Below, in pieces: positions 9,049 to 17,605 of a stretch of 64,000 nucleotides of DNA. A model generated the notes under the pieces. The model saw only the letters and a list, made by a program, of their open reading frames with translations. It had not been told where the DNA came from and did not search any database. This DNA comes from Calothrix sp. PCC 7507 (GTDB lineage Bacteria; Cyanobacteriota; Cyanobacteriia; Cyanobacteriales; Nostocaceae), in assembly GCF_000316575.1 (NCBI RefSeq), contig NC_019682.1, positions 3,470,001 to 3,534,000 of the forward strand. Reading direction: 5' to 3'. Numbering within the stretch: position 1 is the first letter of the stretch; each line of letters begins with the position of its first letter. The position numbers and the translations under genes are program-made.

Positions 9049-10080
9049 TTAATCAAATTTTAAGACTGAAACTGCTAGTTCAATATTCAAGCTCAAATAT
9101 TTATCTAATGGTATGTACATCCAATGTAAAGGACATAGTGGGTCTTGGTTAGTTTTTTGAAATCCTAGGGCTGATACTAATTGTTCATCACCTGGATGTA
9201 TTGCCAGGGTATACATATCGCAAAGGTTAGGAAAATCAGCTTGCATCCGCACTAATGTCTTTTGTGCATCTTGTAAGAATTCACTAACGCTAGTTTGCTG
9301 CTTATAAGCCAAATCAATTTGCCAGCTGCGGATAAAAATAGAAGTACAATGGCGATCTCCTGGTATAGCAATTTGAAATGGGTCATTGTCCCAAGTTGCG
9401 CTCAGGTGCAGACTGTGGCGCGGTGGGAGAAAAAAATTCGCTTCCGATTCCCTAGCTACGGGATACAAAATATAAAAACCGACAGCATCTTGAGTATCAG
9501 GGCGACGTAGCACCCGCATCCCCGTAGGATATTGTTCTGCCCAACCTCGTAGTATTCTGGCGATTCTTTGGGGTAAGGCTGTGGTTTTTTTATTCATCCA
9601 GTTGTAGTTACGAGCCAGAAAACTAGCAACGGGGATAGCATCAAGTCGAGGATTAAAGTTATCTGGTACAAGCTTGAGAGATTTTTCGGATGGGACTGAG
9701 TCATGAAGATTGGGCAATAAAGACCGAATCCGAATACAAGTAGTATTGCCATCAAAGTCTTTTTCAATTAGTCCCAAAGCGACGAGCTTATCAATCATCA
9801 TACCCGCCGAGCGATCGCTTCCTCGGTCTTGTTCACCATAAAAAATTTCTTGTGCTTCTCGATGGGTACAGGGAACAAATCCGGCTGGTAAATCTAGTTC
9901 ATTTAAAGGTTGTTGTAACTGCTTCCCCAGTATTTGCCGTTGTTTCAGCAGCAAATACGCCCACAATTTGACAAAATATTCAGCTCGACGGCGTGTTAAA
10001 CCCACCCGCCCTTGCAACTGAGAAACGTACTTCCGTTGTTGCTCAACCGGAAACCACTGGTCAATGCTTTCTAGATTCAT
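9049..10080 (-). CDS. Conserved hypothetical protein, 343 aa
   Basis: No family recognised. The N-terminal 130 residues look like a winged-helix region: ARRRAEYFVKLWAYLLLKQR-type helices (here TRRRAEYFVKLWAYLLLKQ), then MMIDKLVALGLIEKDFDGNTTCIRIR, which reads as recognition helix plus wing. The rest is mixed alpha/beta with several Trp and His residues and a GNAT-like ending (YTLAIHPGDEQLVSALGFQKT), which I do not consider proof of an acetyltransferase. The start is supported by an AGGAG box (10090-10094) nine bases upstream. No operon partner. Confidence 0.7.
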   Translation of the reverse strand: MNLESIDQWFPVEQQRKYVSQLQGRVGLTRRRAEYFVKLWAYLLLKQRQILGKQLQQPLNELDLPAGFVPCTHREAQEIFYGEQDRGSDRSAGMMIDKLVALGLIEKDFDGNTTCIRIRSLLPNLHDSVPSEKSLKLVPDNFNPRLDAIPVASFLARNYNWMNKKTTALPQRIARILRGWAEQYPTGMRVLRRPDTQDAVGFYILYPVARESEANFFLPPRHSLHLSATWDNDPFQIAIPGDRHCTSIFIRSWQIDLAYKQQTSVSEFLQDAQKTLVRMQADFPNLCDMYTLAIHPGDEQLVSALGFQKTNQDPLCPLHWMYIPLDKYLSLNIELAVSVLKFD

Positions 10081-10413
10081 ATAGTAGGACTCCTGGCAGG
10101 TATTCCAAGCTTATGCAGATATTTAGCAATTACTTAGCCGCATTAACACTAATCATTAGTTATCAGTCATCTGTGCCTCTATTACGCAAAAGTCATTGAT
10201 CATTTGTCATTTCTCCCCCATCTCCTCATCTCCCCCAGCTCCTCTACTCTCACTTAACCTAATCAACTTCATCTAAACTTCACCTTGCTTCAGGTGGATT
10301 CCGCAAACTGTGACTGAGTTACCAGGCTTACATCTCGCTCATTGTATGTACAGAATCTCGACCATCAAAATGCAGCTACATACTTAAATGCTGAGTTTTG
10401 GAGGAAATTTACA
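10081..10413. other. Divergent spacer upstream of the PAS-LuxR gene
   Basis: About 330 bp between divergent genes. It includes CATTTGTCATTTC heptamer-like repeats and a run of TCCCCC/CTCC repeats (about 10210-10250). It should hold the promoters of both flanking genes; no clear consensus was identified. Confidence 0.45.
10400..10413 (+). promoter_or_regulatory. Ribosome binding site deciding the start at 10414
   Basis: GGAGG at 10400-10404 stands nine bases before ATG 10414. The upstream TTG at 10342 in the same frame has no such box, so translation most likely begins at 10414. Confidence 0.7.
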
Positions 10414-11067
10414 ATGTTACTTCCAGATGGAGAAAGAGATTTTAACTTTGCATCCACACCAAGAAAGAAATTTGTCAAAGATTCTACAAAAAGTGAGCGT
10501 TTACAGTCCACATCACAACTTGATTTGTTACAAGTTATGATTGAAAGTTTTATTGATGGCATTTTAATACTGACAACTGAAGGTAAATTAATTCTTACTA
10601 ATGAATATGCTCGCTGTATTTGTCGTCAATTAATGCCAACATCAGCTGCTAGTAATGCAGTTCCAGGGGAAATTTGGCGTGTTTGTCTATCTTTGATAGA
10701 AAGTAGTGAGCTATTTTCAGAAGACAAATTCATTATCGAGTCGGAACTTGAAACAAGTCAAGGCATGAAATTACGTATTCGTGCTAGATGGCTGCAATTA
10801 GGTGCAGGGAATGAAAGCTTCTTGTTAGTGACTGTAGAAGATTGCAATCAGTATAATCAAAGTATGGCGATCGCCGATGCGAAAAAGTACCATTTAACAG
10901 AACGTGAAACGGAAGTTTGGCAACTGCGTCGAGCTAATTTTTCTTATCAAGAAATTGCCAATCAACTTTATATCACTATCAACACCGTAAAAAAGCATCT
11001 GAAGAATATTCATGCCAAGCAACAAGATTTATTTTGGTCAAACTCCTTTGGAGAAATGCAAAATTAA
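10414..11067 (+). CDS. PAS-like sensor with LuxR-type HTH, transcriptional regulator
   Basis: Predicted DNA-binding regulator, 217 aa from the ATG at 10414. Residues about 30-130 read as a PAS-like sensory domain (VMIESFIDGILILTTEGKLI, then TNEYARCICRQL), and residues about 160-205 are a LuxR/GerE helix-turn-helix: LTERETEVWQLR, SYQEIANQLYI, TINTVKKHLKNIHAK. No receiver aspartate domain precedes it, so it is not a classical response regulator. The signal and targets are unknown. It is monocistronic, with the SLH-WG gene about 200 bp downstream on the same strand. Confidence 0.85.
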   Translation: MLLPDGERDFNFASTPRKKFVKDSTKSERLQSTSQLDLLQVMIESFIDGILILTTEGKLILTNEYARCICRQLMPTSAASNAVPGEIWRVCLSLIESSELFSEDKFIIESELETSQGMKLRIRARWLQLGAGNESFLLVTVEDCNQYNQSMAIADAKKYHLTERETEVWQLRRANFSYQEIANQLYITINTVKKHLKNIHAKQQDLFWSNSFGEMQN

Positions 11068-11275
11068 GAGTTATTGGTTGAACCACAAGGTATGATTTAG
11101 AATAGCGAATTTTGGTGATAGCAGTTTTCGGTCGAGTGAGATATATCAGAATTCAGGAGAATTAAGGAGATTTATAGAATGGAAATTACCATGTGATTCC
11201 CAGTGAAACGTAGGGGCAAACAACCGTTTGCCCTCTTCATTTATTGATGTTAATCAAATAACTACAAAATGCTAT

Positions 11276-12988
11276 ATGAATAACGCTTTAAAATTCCTTA
11301 CCAATACCTCAATTATGATTACTGTAGTCGGTAATTTATTAATATCCAAAGCCTCGGCATTTTCTGATATTCAAAATCAATTTGCTAAACAGTGTATTAG
11401 TCAACTAGCCGAGCGTAACTTAGTCAGAGGATATGCTGATCAAACATTTCGCCCCCAGTCAACTATCAGTCGGGCTGAATTTGCAGTTTTATTATTAAAC
11501 GCTTTTCCTTATGGTCAACAGAAACAATCAGGAGTTAATTTTAAAGATGTCCCGACTACTCATTGGGCATATAAAGCCATTCAAGCTGCCTATCAACAGG
11601 GATTTTTTACCGGGTATCCAGACCGGACTTTTAGACCATCCGAACCTATTCCTAGAGTACAGGCGATCGCTATCTTAGGCAACCATCTCTTTAGTATTCC
11701 AGAAAACGCAGAAACTGCACTCAAACAGCATTTTGATGATGTAGATCAGATTCCTAATTATGCACGAAATCCTGTTGCAGCAGCCACAAGTGGACGTATA
11801 GTTGTCAACTACCCCAAAGTCAGACAATTGCAACCTAATAAAAGTGCTACCAGAGGCGAAGTAGCAGCAATTATCTGTCAATCTCTCAATCTAAGTAGAA
11901 CCGTACCCATAGAATATATTGCTGGCGGTAAAGAACCATTTACAATTCCGCCAGAAATAGGAGGATTTACTAACTTTTCTGAAGGGCTAGCCGGAGCAGA
12001 AGTCAACAAAAAATATGGATTTATTAACAAAAATGGAGAATTAGTCATAGCAGCAAAATTCGATGAAATCCGCAATTTTTCATCAGGATTGGCTGCTGTC
12101 AAGATAGGAGATAAATGGGGTTATATCGATAAAACTGGCAAATTAGTTATACCTGTTCAATATTTACAAGAGCCAGCTAATTTCATGGAAGATGTAGCCA
12201 AAATGATACTAGAAGATAAAATTGGCTTTATTGATAAAACTGGCAACCTTTTATTCACAGTTGCTTATCCAGGAGCGAAATCATTTGTAGTCAATAACTT
12301 CTCAGACGGACTAGCAGCAGTAAGAATTGACTCAGAGAAAACAGGATTTATTGACAAAACTGGTAAATTTATTATCGAACCACAAACCTATGAAATTTCT
12401 GATTTTGTTGCTGGAATGGCAGCAATTAATGTTAATGGCAAATATGGTTATATAGACAAAACTGGTAAGATAGTAATTCCCGCCCAATTTGAGCAAGCAA
12501 AGCCATTTTCTGAAGGTTTAGCAGCAGTTGCAGTTAAAGAATACAATATACTAAAGTGGGGTTATATTGACTCTACAGGTAAAATAGTAATTAAACCACA
12601 ATTCTATTATGTTCAAAATTTTTCTGAAGGACTAGCACGAATATCTTCAGACCGAGATTGGGGATATATAGATAAAACCGGAAAAGTAATAATTTATGCA
12701 AATAAATTAACTGTTATCCCAGGTTCTCATATCTCAGAATTGGAATCATTTTCGTCGGGGCTAGCACTAGTCAGAGTCGGCAACAAATTCGGCTACATAG
12801 ATAAAAATGGTAAATGGAATATCAAGCCAGAACTTCCTAACGCCATGAATTTTCAAGATGGCATGGCTAGAGTGAATGTAGCTGGTAAATGGCTACAAAA
12901 TGTCGGATATGATAGTTCTGCAAATGCTATTATTGACTATTATTTTGAAGGGGGAAAATGGGGATATATCCGCTCTCCTCTACCTTGA
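11276..12988 (+). CDS. SLH-domain protein with C-terminal WG repeats
   Basis: Predicted exported cell-wall-associated protein, 570 aa from ATG 11276 (an upstream TTG at 11228 lies in repeat-like sequence). The N-terminal signal peptide ends near ISKASAFSD. Three S-layer homology motifs follow: LAERNLVRGYADQTFRPQST, then DVPTTHWAYKAIQAAYQQGF, then NYARNPVAAATSGRIV. From about residue 235 there are about nine WG repeats of roughly 35-45 residues with the consensus KWGYIDKTGKIVI and SEGLAAV. The SLH part should anchor it to peptidoglycan; WG repeats probably mediate protein binding. The two domain types are each common, but their fusion is unusual. Confidence 0.88.
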   Translation: MNNALKFLTNTSIMITVVGNLLISKASAFSDIQNQFAKQCISQLAERNLVRGYADQTFRPQSTISRAEFAVLLLNAFPYGQQKQSGVNFKDVPTTHWAYKAIQAAYQQGFFTGYPDRTFRPSEPIPRVQAIAILGNHLFSIPENAETALKQHFDDVDQIPNYARNPVAAATSGRIVVNYPKVRQLQPNKSATRGEVAAIICQSLNLSRTVPIEYIAGGKEPFTIPPEIGGFTNFSEGLAGAEVNKKYGFINKNGELVIAAKFDEIRNFSSGLAAVKIGDKWGYIDKTGKLVIPVQYLQEPANFMEDVAKMILEDKIGFIDKTGNLLFTVAYPGAKSFVVNNFSDGLAAVRIDSEKTGFIDKTGKFIIEPQTYEISDFVAGMAAINVNGKYGYIDKTGKIVIPAQFEQAKPFSEGLAAVAVKEYNILKWGYIDSTGKIVIKPQFYYVQNFSEGLARISSDRDWGYIDKTGKVIIYANKLTVIPGSHISELESFSSGLALVRVGNKFGYIDKNGKWNIKPELPNAMNFQDGMARVNVAGKWLQNVGYDSSANAIIDYYFEGGKWGYIRSPLP

Positions 12989-13013
12989 AATTAAATTATT
13001 TGTGAGTATCAAT

Positions 13014-13042
13014 ATCACCGAATTCTTCGAGAATTCGGTGAT
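13014..13042 (+). terminator. Strong hairpin after the SLH-WG gene
   Basis: A perfect 12-bp stem, ATCACCGAATTC (13014-13025) and GAATTCGGTGAT (13031-13042), with loop TTCGA. There is no long U-run after it, so it may be a processing or pausing structure or a dispersed palindrome rather than a classical terminator. Confidence 0.55.
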
Positions 13043-13087
13043 CTATGACTTTCAATACTTGCTACCGTCTAATAAATTACCTGTTTT

Positions 13088-14128
13088 ATGTCAATTCATA
13101 ATACTCGCCTGATTACTTATAGCCCAGCTTATACAATTGTTCCCACTTACGAATGCTTTAATCGCTGCACATACTGCAACTTTCGCACTGAACCGGGTAA
13201 AAGTCCTTGGATGACCTTAGCAGCAGCAACAAGCATTTTGCAACAGCTTCAAAGTAACAATGTTTGTGAAATATTGGTTCTCAGTGGTGAAGTTGATCCC
13301 CGTTCATCAAGGCGCGAAGATTGGTTTCAGCGAATTTATGATTTATGTGCATTAGCCCTAACAATGGGATTCCTACCGCATACAAATGCCGGAATATTGA
13401 GTTTTGCAGAAATGCAAAAGCTGAAAAAAGTAAATGTTTCAATGGGACTGATGTTGGAACAATTAACCCCAGCTTTGATAAATACCGTGCATCGACACGC
13501 ACCGAGTAAATTACCAGCAGTGAGGCTGCAACAATTAGAATGGGCAGGAGAGTTACAAATTCCCTTTACGACGGGATTATTATTAGGAATTGGCGAAACT
13601 GTTGATGATTGCTGGGAAACATTGACAGCTATATCTAATATTCATCAACATTACCATCACATCCAAGAAGTAATTCTTCAACCCCACAGCCCAGGAAATA
13701 GGGGCGGGGTCACCCCGCCCTTAAATGATTTACCACCTTTTGACCCCCATCAACTACCAGAAGTAATCGCTAAAGCACGTGAAATTTTACCACCAGATAT
13801 CACCATTCAAATTCCGCCGAATTTAGTTAAAGATGAGCGATGGTTACTCGCTTGTATTGAAGCTGGGGCGAGAGATTTAGGTGGAATTGGGCCAAAAGAT
13901 GAAGTGAATCCCGATTATCCCCATCTCCAAGAGCAGGCATTGAGAGAAATTTTACAACCTGCGGGGTGGGAATTGGTGCCGCGTTTGCCAGTTTATCCCC
14001 AGTTTGATGATTGGTTATCGGGGGAGTTAAAGGTGGGGGTAAAGCGATGGCGAAATGGTGAAGTTAATCTGGTGTCGGATATTTGGGATGTTGAGGTCGG
14101 GGATCTCAATCCAGCAATTAGTAATTGA
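13088..14128 (+). CDS. cofG: 7,8-didemethyl-8-hydroxy-5-deazariboflavin synthase subunit CofG
   Basis: Radical SAM enzyme that, with CofH, forms the deazaflavin FO (8-HDF), an antenna chromophore of DNA photolyase in cyanobacteria. The 346-aa protein has the cluster motif C23-x3-C27-x2-C30 (YECFNRCTYCNFR), a GEVDPR-type segment (LSGEVDPRSSRR) and the family region TTGLLLGIGET. The C-terminal PPNL and GARDLGGIGPKDEVNPD motifs are also typical. CofH is not in the window. An intergenic-type palindrome (13702-13720) lies inside the frame, encoding RGGVTPP between two conserved segments, without disrupting it. Confidence 0.93.
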   Translation: MSIHNTRLITYSPAYTIVPTYECFNRCTYCNFRTEPGKSPWMTLAAATSILQQLQSNNVCEILVLSGEVDPRSSRREDWFQRIYDLCALALTMGFLPHTNAGILSFAEMQKLKKVNVSMGLMLEQLTPALINTVHRHAPSKLPAVRLQQLEWAGELQIPFTTGLLLGIGETVDDCWETLTAISNIHQHYHHIQEVILQPHSPGNRGGVTPPLNDLPPFDPHQLPEVIAKAREILPPDITIQIPPNLVKDERWLLACIEAGARDLGGIGPKDEVNPDYPHLQEQALREILQPAGWELVPRLPVYPQFDDWLSGELKVGVKRWRNGEVNLVSDIWDVEVGDLNPAISN

Positions 14129-14238
14129 CAGTGCGATCACCACGACAACTTTAAAATTCGGCAATGACATCACCTCACAACTAAATTTGTGACACAATAA
14201 ACTTGTTGTCCCACAAGCAATGTCATCGGCTACAACCT

Positions 14239-14808
14239 ATGGTTTCTACCATCAAGCGCCGCTACACATTAGACGAATATCGTGCGATCGAAGAAAAAGC
14301 AGAAGGACGCAGCGAATATCGAGATGGAGAAATTGTACCCATGTCAGGAGGAACCCTCAAACACAGCCGCATCGGCCGTAACATTTTGACCTATCTTACC
14401 TCTGTGCTGCGCGATACTCAATTCGAGCCAATTAACAACGATTTACGGCTGTGGATTCCAGAACATCGACGCGGAGTCTATCCAGACGTAATGGTTTTTG
14501 ATGGCGAACCGCAACTGAATGGGAACCGATTCGATGAAGTCTTGAATCCTGCGCTGATTGTGGAAGTACTATCTTCTTCCACCGCAGATTACGACCGACA
14601 AAGTAAATTTAGAATGTATCGATCAATTAAGAGTTTTAGCGAATATTTATTAGTCGAACAGGATGAACCTTTTGTGGAACGCTATAGCAAGCAAGCGCAA
14701 GGTTGGTTGCTCAGTGAATTTAACAGTTTAGAGCAATCTATTACCCTAGAATCAGTTGGAATAGAATTAGTGATCGCAGAAATTTATCACGGCGTTGTTT
14801 TTGAATAA
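14239..14808 (+). CDS. Uma2 family protein (DUF820, PD-(D/E)XK fold)
   Basis: Putative restriction-endonuclease-fold protein of the Uma2 family, greatly expanded in cyanobacteria; cellular role unknown. With ATG 14239 it is 189 aa. Family landmarks are TLDEYRAIEEKAEGRSEYRD near the start, HSRIGRNIL, a catalytic-type PDVMVFD, and NPALIVEVLSSSTADYDRQS followed by KFRMYRSIKSFSEYLLV. The Asp in YPDVMVF and the Glu/Val of IVEVLS match the PD-ExK core. A TTG at 14203 in the same frame would add residues lacking family similarity. Confidence 0.88.
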   Translation: MVSTIKRRYTLDEYRAIEEKAEGRSEYRDGEIVPMSGGTLKHSRIGRNILTYLTSVLRDTQFEPINNDLRLWIPEHRRGVYPDVMVFDGEPQLNGNRFDEVLNPALIVEVLSSSTADYDRQSKFRMYRSIKSFSEYLLVEQDEPFVERYSKQAQGWLLSEFNSLEQSITLESVGIELVIAEIYHGVVFE

Positions 14809-14997
14809 TTCGGAAGCCGACTCAATTTGCTGCATCACGTCTATAACTTAGCAGTAACAATTCACAAGAGCGATCGCCATTGCATGTCTAACTAAAGAGC
14901 GATCGCAACCACCAAAAGATAGAGTTGACTCCCCCAACCCTGTTGTAAAATAGACATAGCAATGATTTGGGGGGCCATTTACTGGTCATAAACGCCT
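14809..14997. other. Spacer upstream of hflX with a short interrupted frame
   Basis: Contains two GCGATCGC sites and the mini-frame ATG at 14962 encoding MIWGAIYWS then TAA at 14989-14991. The mini-frame is in phase with hflX but separated from it by this stop. Whether it is a leader peptide or chance is unclear. Confidence 0.4.
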
Positions 14998-16749
14998 ATA
15001 GAAACTATCTTTGGAAATCTTCAGGGTCTGAAGTCCAGCCAGCTGAAGCAACTACAGCGGCTGTATCACCAGCGCATACCGGGCGACACCATCACCACGT
15101 CCGATTTCTCCCAGCGTCTGGCAGCTATTAGCACAGAACTGAATCAGCCTGTGTGTGCCTACCTCAACCGTCGCGGACAAGTAATTCGTGTGGGGGTAGG
15201 CACACCGCGTCAAACCCAAATTCCCCCGCTGGAATTGCCCCGTTACGGTGCTGAACGACTCAGCGGTATTCGTTGCATTGCTACCAATCTGAAGCCAGAA
15301 CCGCCCAATGAAGCGGCACTGACAGCAATGGCTATGCAACGATTAGATGTCCTAGTGGTGCTAAATATTACAGGCACAGGATTCACACGGCGGGGAGGTG
15401 GCGCGGCTGGGTACATCAAAGAAGCTTATTTAGCTCATCTCACACCCCAAGATTCTCGCGCCTTAATTACAAGTCCATCCTTGCTCAAGGTGGAGTCGAA
15501 CAATGTCCAATCACCAAGTTGGACTGTATCATCGCCTCTGAGTATTGACGATTTAGCACTGCAAGATTTTCTCGAATTGGTAGAAAATCTCGAAGCAGAA
15601 TTCCAGCGAGAATTTGTCGCTCAGGAAGTAGATGCTGATCATGATCGCGTGCTACTTGTAGGAGTGATCACTGATCAGATCACACCCCAACGATTCCAAG
15701 ACACCCTAGCAGAATTGGCGCGGTTAGTGGATACTGCAGGCGGAGATGTATTACAGACGCTACAACAAAAGCGATCGCGCATTCATCCCCAAACGGTAGT
15801 TGGTGAAGGTAAAGTGCAAGAAGTAGCCCTCACAGCCCAAACCATTGGCGCTAATCTCGTGGTCTTTGACCGCGACCTCTCACCCTCTCAAGTCCGCAAC
15901 CTAGAGGCACAAATTGGTGTCCGGGTCGTTGACCGCACCGAAGTAATTTTGGATATTTTCGCCCAACGAGCTCAATCCCGTGCTGGTAAATTACAAGTAG
16001 AACTAGCGCAGTTGGAATATATGCAGCCGCGACTTACTGGTAGAGGACGGACAATGTCCCGATTAGGTGGTGGTATTGGTACTCGTGGCCCTGGTGAAAC
16101 CAAACTAGAAACCGAACGCCGAGCCATTCAACAACGCATTTCCCGACTGCAAAAGGAAGTGAACCAGTTGCAAGCACATCGTTCTCGCTTAAGACAGCGG
16201 CGACAACATCAAGAAGTGCCCTCAGTTGCTTTGGTTGGTTATACCAACGCTGGTAAGTCTACCTTGCTGAATGCCCTCACGAATGCAGAAGTTTACACAG
16301 CAGACCAGCTGTTTGCGACTCTTGATCCCACTACACGCCGCCTGGTGATTCCCAATTCGTCCACTAGTGAACCCCAAGAAATTCTTATTACGGATACGGT
16401 AGGGTTCATACATGAACTACCTCCATCCTTAATGGATGCCTTCCGCGCCACCTTAGAAGAAGTTACCGAAGCCGATGGCCTATTACATTTAGTGGATTTA
16501 TCTCATCCTGCTTGGTTGAGTCATATTCGCTCAGTTAGGGAAATTTTGGCACAAATGCCAATCACCCCCGGCCCGGCGCTGGTTGCTTTTAACAAAATTG
16601 ACCAAGTCAGTAGTGAGACTCTGGCTTTAGCGAGAGAAGAATTTCCCTTAGCAGTGTTTATCTCAGCCAGTCAGCGCTTGGGATTAGAAACTTTACGTCA
16701 ACGCCTTGCTCAGTTGATTCAATATGCAGTCAATTCTGGTAAATATTAA
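14998..16749 (+). CDS. hflX: GTPase HflX
   Basis: Ribosome-associated GTPase thought to split stalled ribosomes under stress. The frame carries a cyanobacterial N-terminal extension, the HflX domain (DRTEVILDIFAQRAQSRAGK, LGGGIGTRGPGETKLE), a coiled helix and the G domain with G1 GYTNAGKST, G3 DTVGFI and G4 NKID. The first ordinary start is GTG at 15151, but the translation upstream back to 14998 (ETIFGNLQGLKSSQLKQLQR) looks like the N-terminus I recall for Nostoc HflX, where Met precedes ETIFGNLQ. Here that position is ATA and no ATG, GTG or TTG intervenes. The start is therefore uncertain: rare AUA initiation, or a shorter protein from 15151 (532 aa). Confidence 0.88.
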   Translation: METIFGNLQGLKSSQLKQLQRLYHQRIPGDTITTSDFSQRLAAISTELNQPVCAYLNRRGQVIRVGVGTPRQTQIPPLELPRYGAERLSGIRCIATNLKPEPPNEAALTAMAMQRLDVLVVLNITGTGFTRRGGGAAGYIKEAYLAHLTPQDSRALITSPSLLKVESNNVQSPSWTVSSPLSIDDLALQDFLELVENLEAEFQREFVAQEVDADHDRVLLVGVITDQITPQRFQDTLAELARLVDTAGGDVLQTLQQKRSRIHPQTVVGEGKVQEVALTAQTIGANLVVFDRDLSPSQVRNLEAQIGVRVVDRTEVILDIFAQRAQSRAGKLQVELAQLEYMQPRLTGRGRTMSRLGGGIGTRGPGETKLETERRAIQQRISRLQKEVNQLQAHRSRLRQRRQHQEVPSVALVGYTNAGKSTLLNALTNAEVYTADQLFATLDPTTRRLVIPNSSTSEPQEILITDTVGFIHELPPSLMDAFRATLEEVTEADGLLHLVDLSHPAWLSHIRSVREILAQMPITPGPALVAFNKIDQVSSETLALAREEFPLAVFISASQRLGLETLRQRLAQLIQYAVNSGKY

Positions 16750-16899
16750 AAATTAGCTAGCCGGACTGGGGATTAGGGATTAAAGAATTTATAACTATAT
16801 CTCCTTCCCAGTCCCCAGTCCCTATTCCCCATTGCCCCTTATCCCCAGAGGGGGCCCCGAGTTCCCCAGTCCCAATACTTAGATAAGTAATCAGCAGAT
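16750..16899. repeat. CCCAGTCCCC-type repeat spacer
   Basis: Tandem CCCAGTCCC, CCCATTGCCC and CCAGAGGGGGCCCC sequences at about 16805-16875 separate hflX from the convergent secreted-protein gene. No other structure was seen. Confidence 0.5.
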
Positions 16900-17415
16900 T
16901 TAAAGACCTTTTGGTGTTTTCCAAAACTGACCGGAGTAGTTACCACAATCTGCCATTGTTGGTTTATTATTTTTACCATCATTGATGATATCTAAGCATT
17001 TATTTTCGCCTGTAAACTGTGTTTTAAACCGTGAATAACCAGGTTGTTTTGTACGCTCTATCTTCCAAAACTGACCAGAGTAGTTACCACAATCTGCCAT
17101 TGTTGGTTTATTATTTTCACCATCATTGATGATATCCAAGCATTTGGACTTACCTGTAAATTGTGTTCTGAGGCGGTAATATCCTGGAGTTTTAGTACGT
17201 TCTACCTGCCAAAGCTGCCCCGAATAATTGCCACAGTCTGCCATAGTAGGTTTGTTGTTTTCGCCATCATTAATAATATCCAGACATTTCTTATCGCCTG
17301 TAAACTGTGTTTTTAAACGATAAGACGATGATTGAGCAATTGCTTCTGGGAATGTTGGCAGAATTACTAACATGGGAGTGATCACAGCCAAGAAAATGCT
17401 AAAAGATTTTTTCAT
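16900..17415 (-). CDS. Secreted protein with three internal repeats, ricin-type beta-trefoil-like
   Basis: A 171-aa exported protein: signal peptide to about residue 27 (cleavage near AIAQS), then three nearly identical units of about 47 residues, each with TQFTG, KCLDIINDG, NNKPTMADCGNYSGQ and FW or LW. Three-fold repetition with a QxW motif per unit (GQLW, GQFW, GQFW) and a paired Cys pattern fits a ricin-type beta-trefoil, usually a carbohydrate-binding fold. The whole mature protein is one trefoil with no catalytic domain. High similarity between the units suggests recent internal duplication or gene conversion. The ligand is unknown. Confidence 0.75.
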   Translation of the reverse strand: MKKSFSIFLAVITPMLVILPTFPEAIAQSSSYRLKTQFTGDKKCLDIINDGENNKPTMADCGNYSGQLWQVERTKTPGYYRLRTQFTGKSKCLDIINDGENNKPTMADCGNYSGQFWKIERTKQPGYSRFKTQFTGENKCLDIINDGKNNKPTMADCGNYSGQFWKTPKGL

Positions 17416-17584
17416 GAGCGGAATGATTTACCAAACAAAGCAAAAATTAGTTTAAATAATATACTAAATTGTTACTTTAGGGAAAGCGATCGCCACGAAT
17501 CGACATCTTTGCCGATATAAAGTTGCTCCAGAGGGTTAAAACCCAATAAATGACCCGCAGCAGCAGGAGACGCACTGTTGACTG

Positions 17585-17605
17585 ATGACAAATGACAAAT
17601 GACAA
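17585..17605 (+). repeat. ATGACAA heptamer repeat overlapping a start codon
   Basis: Three tandem ATGACAA units (17585, 17592, 17599); the third supplies the start codon and MTN of the aminotransferase. Confidence 0.7.

Noticed and set aside
14962-14991. Short frame MIWGAIYWS before hflX as a leader peptide
   Set aside because: Too short to judge. It is noted under the hflX finding but not called a gene because no attenuation structure follows it.
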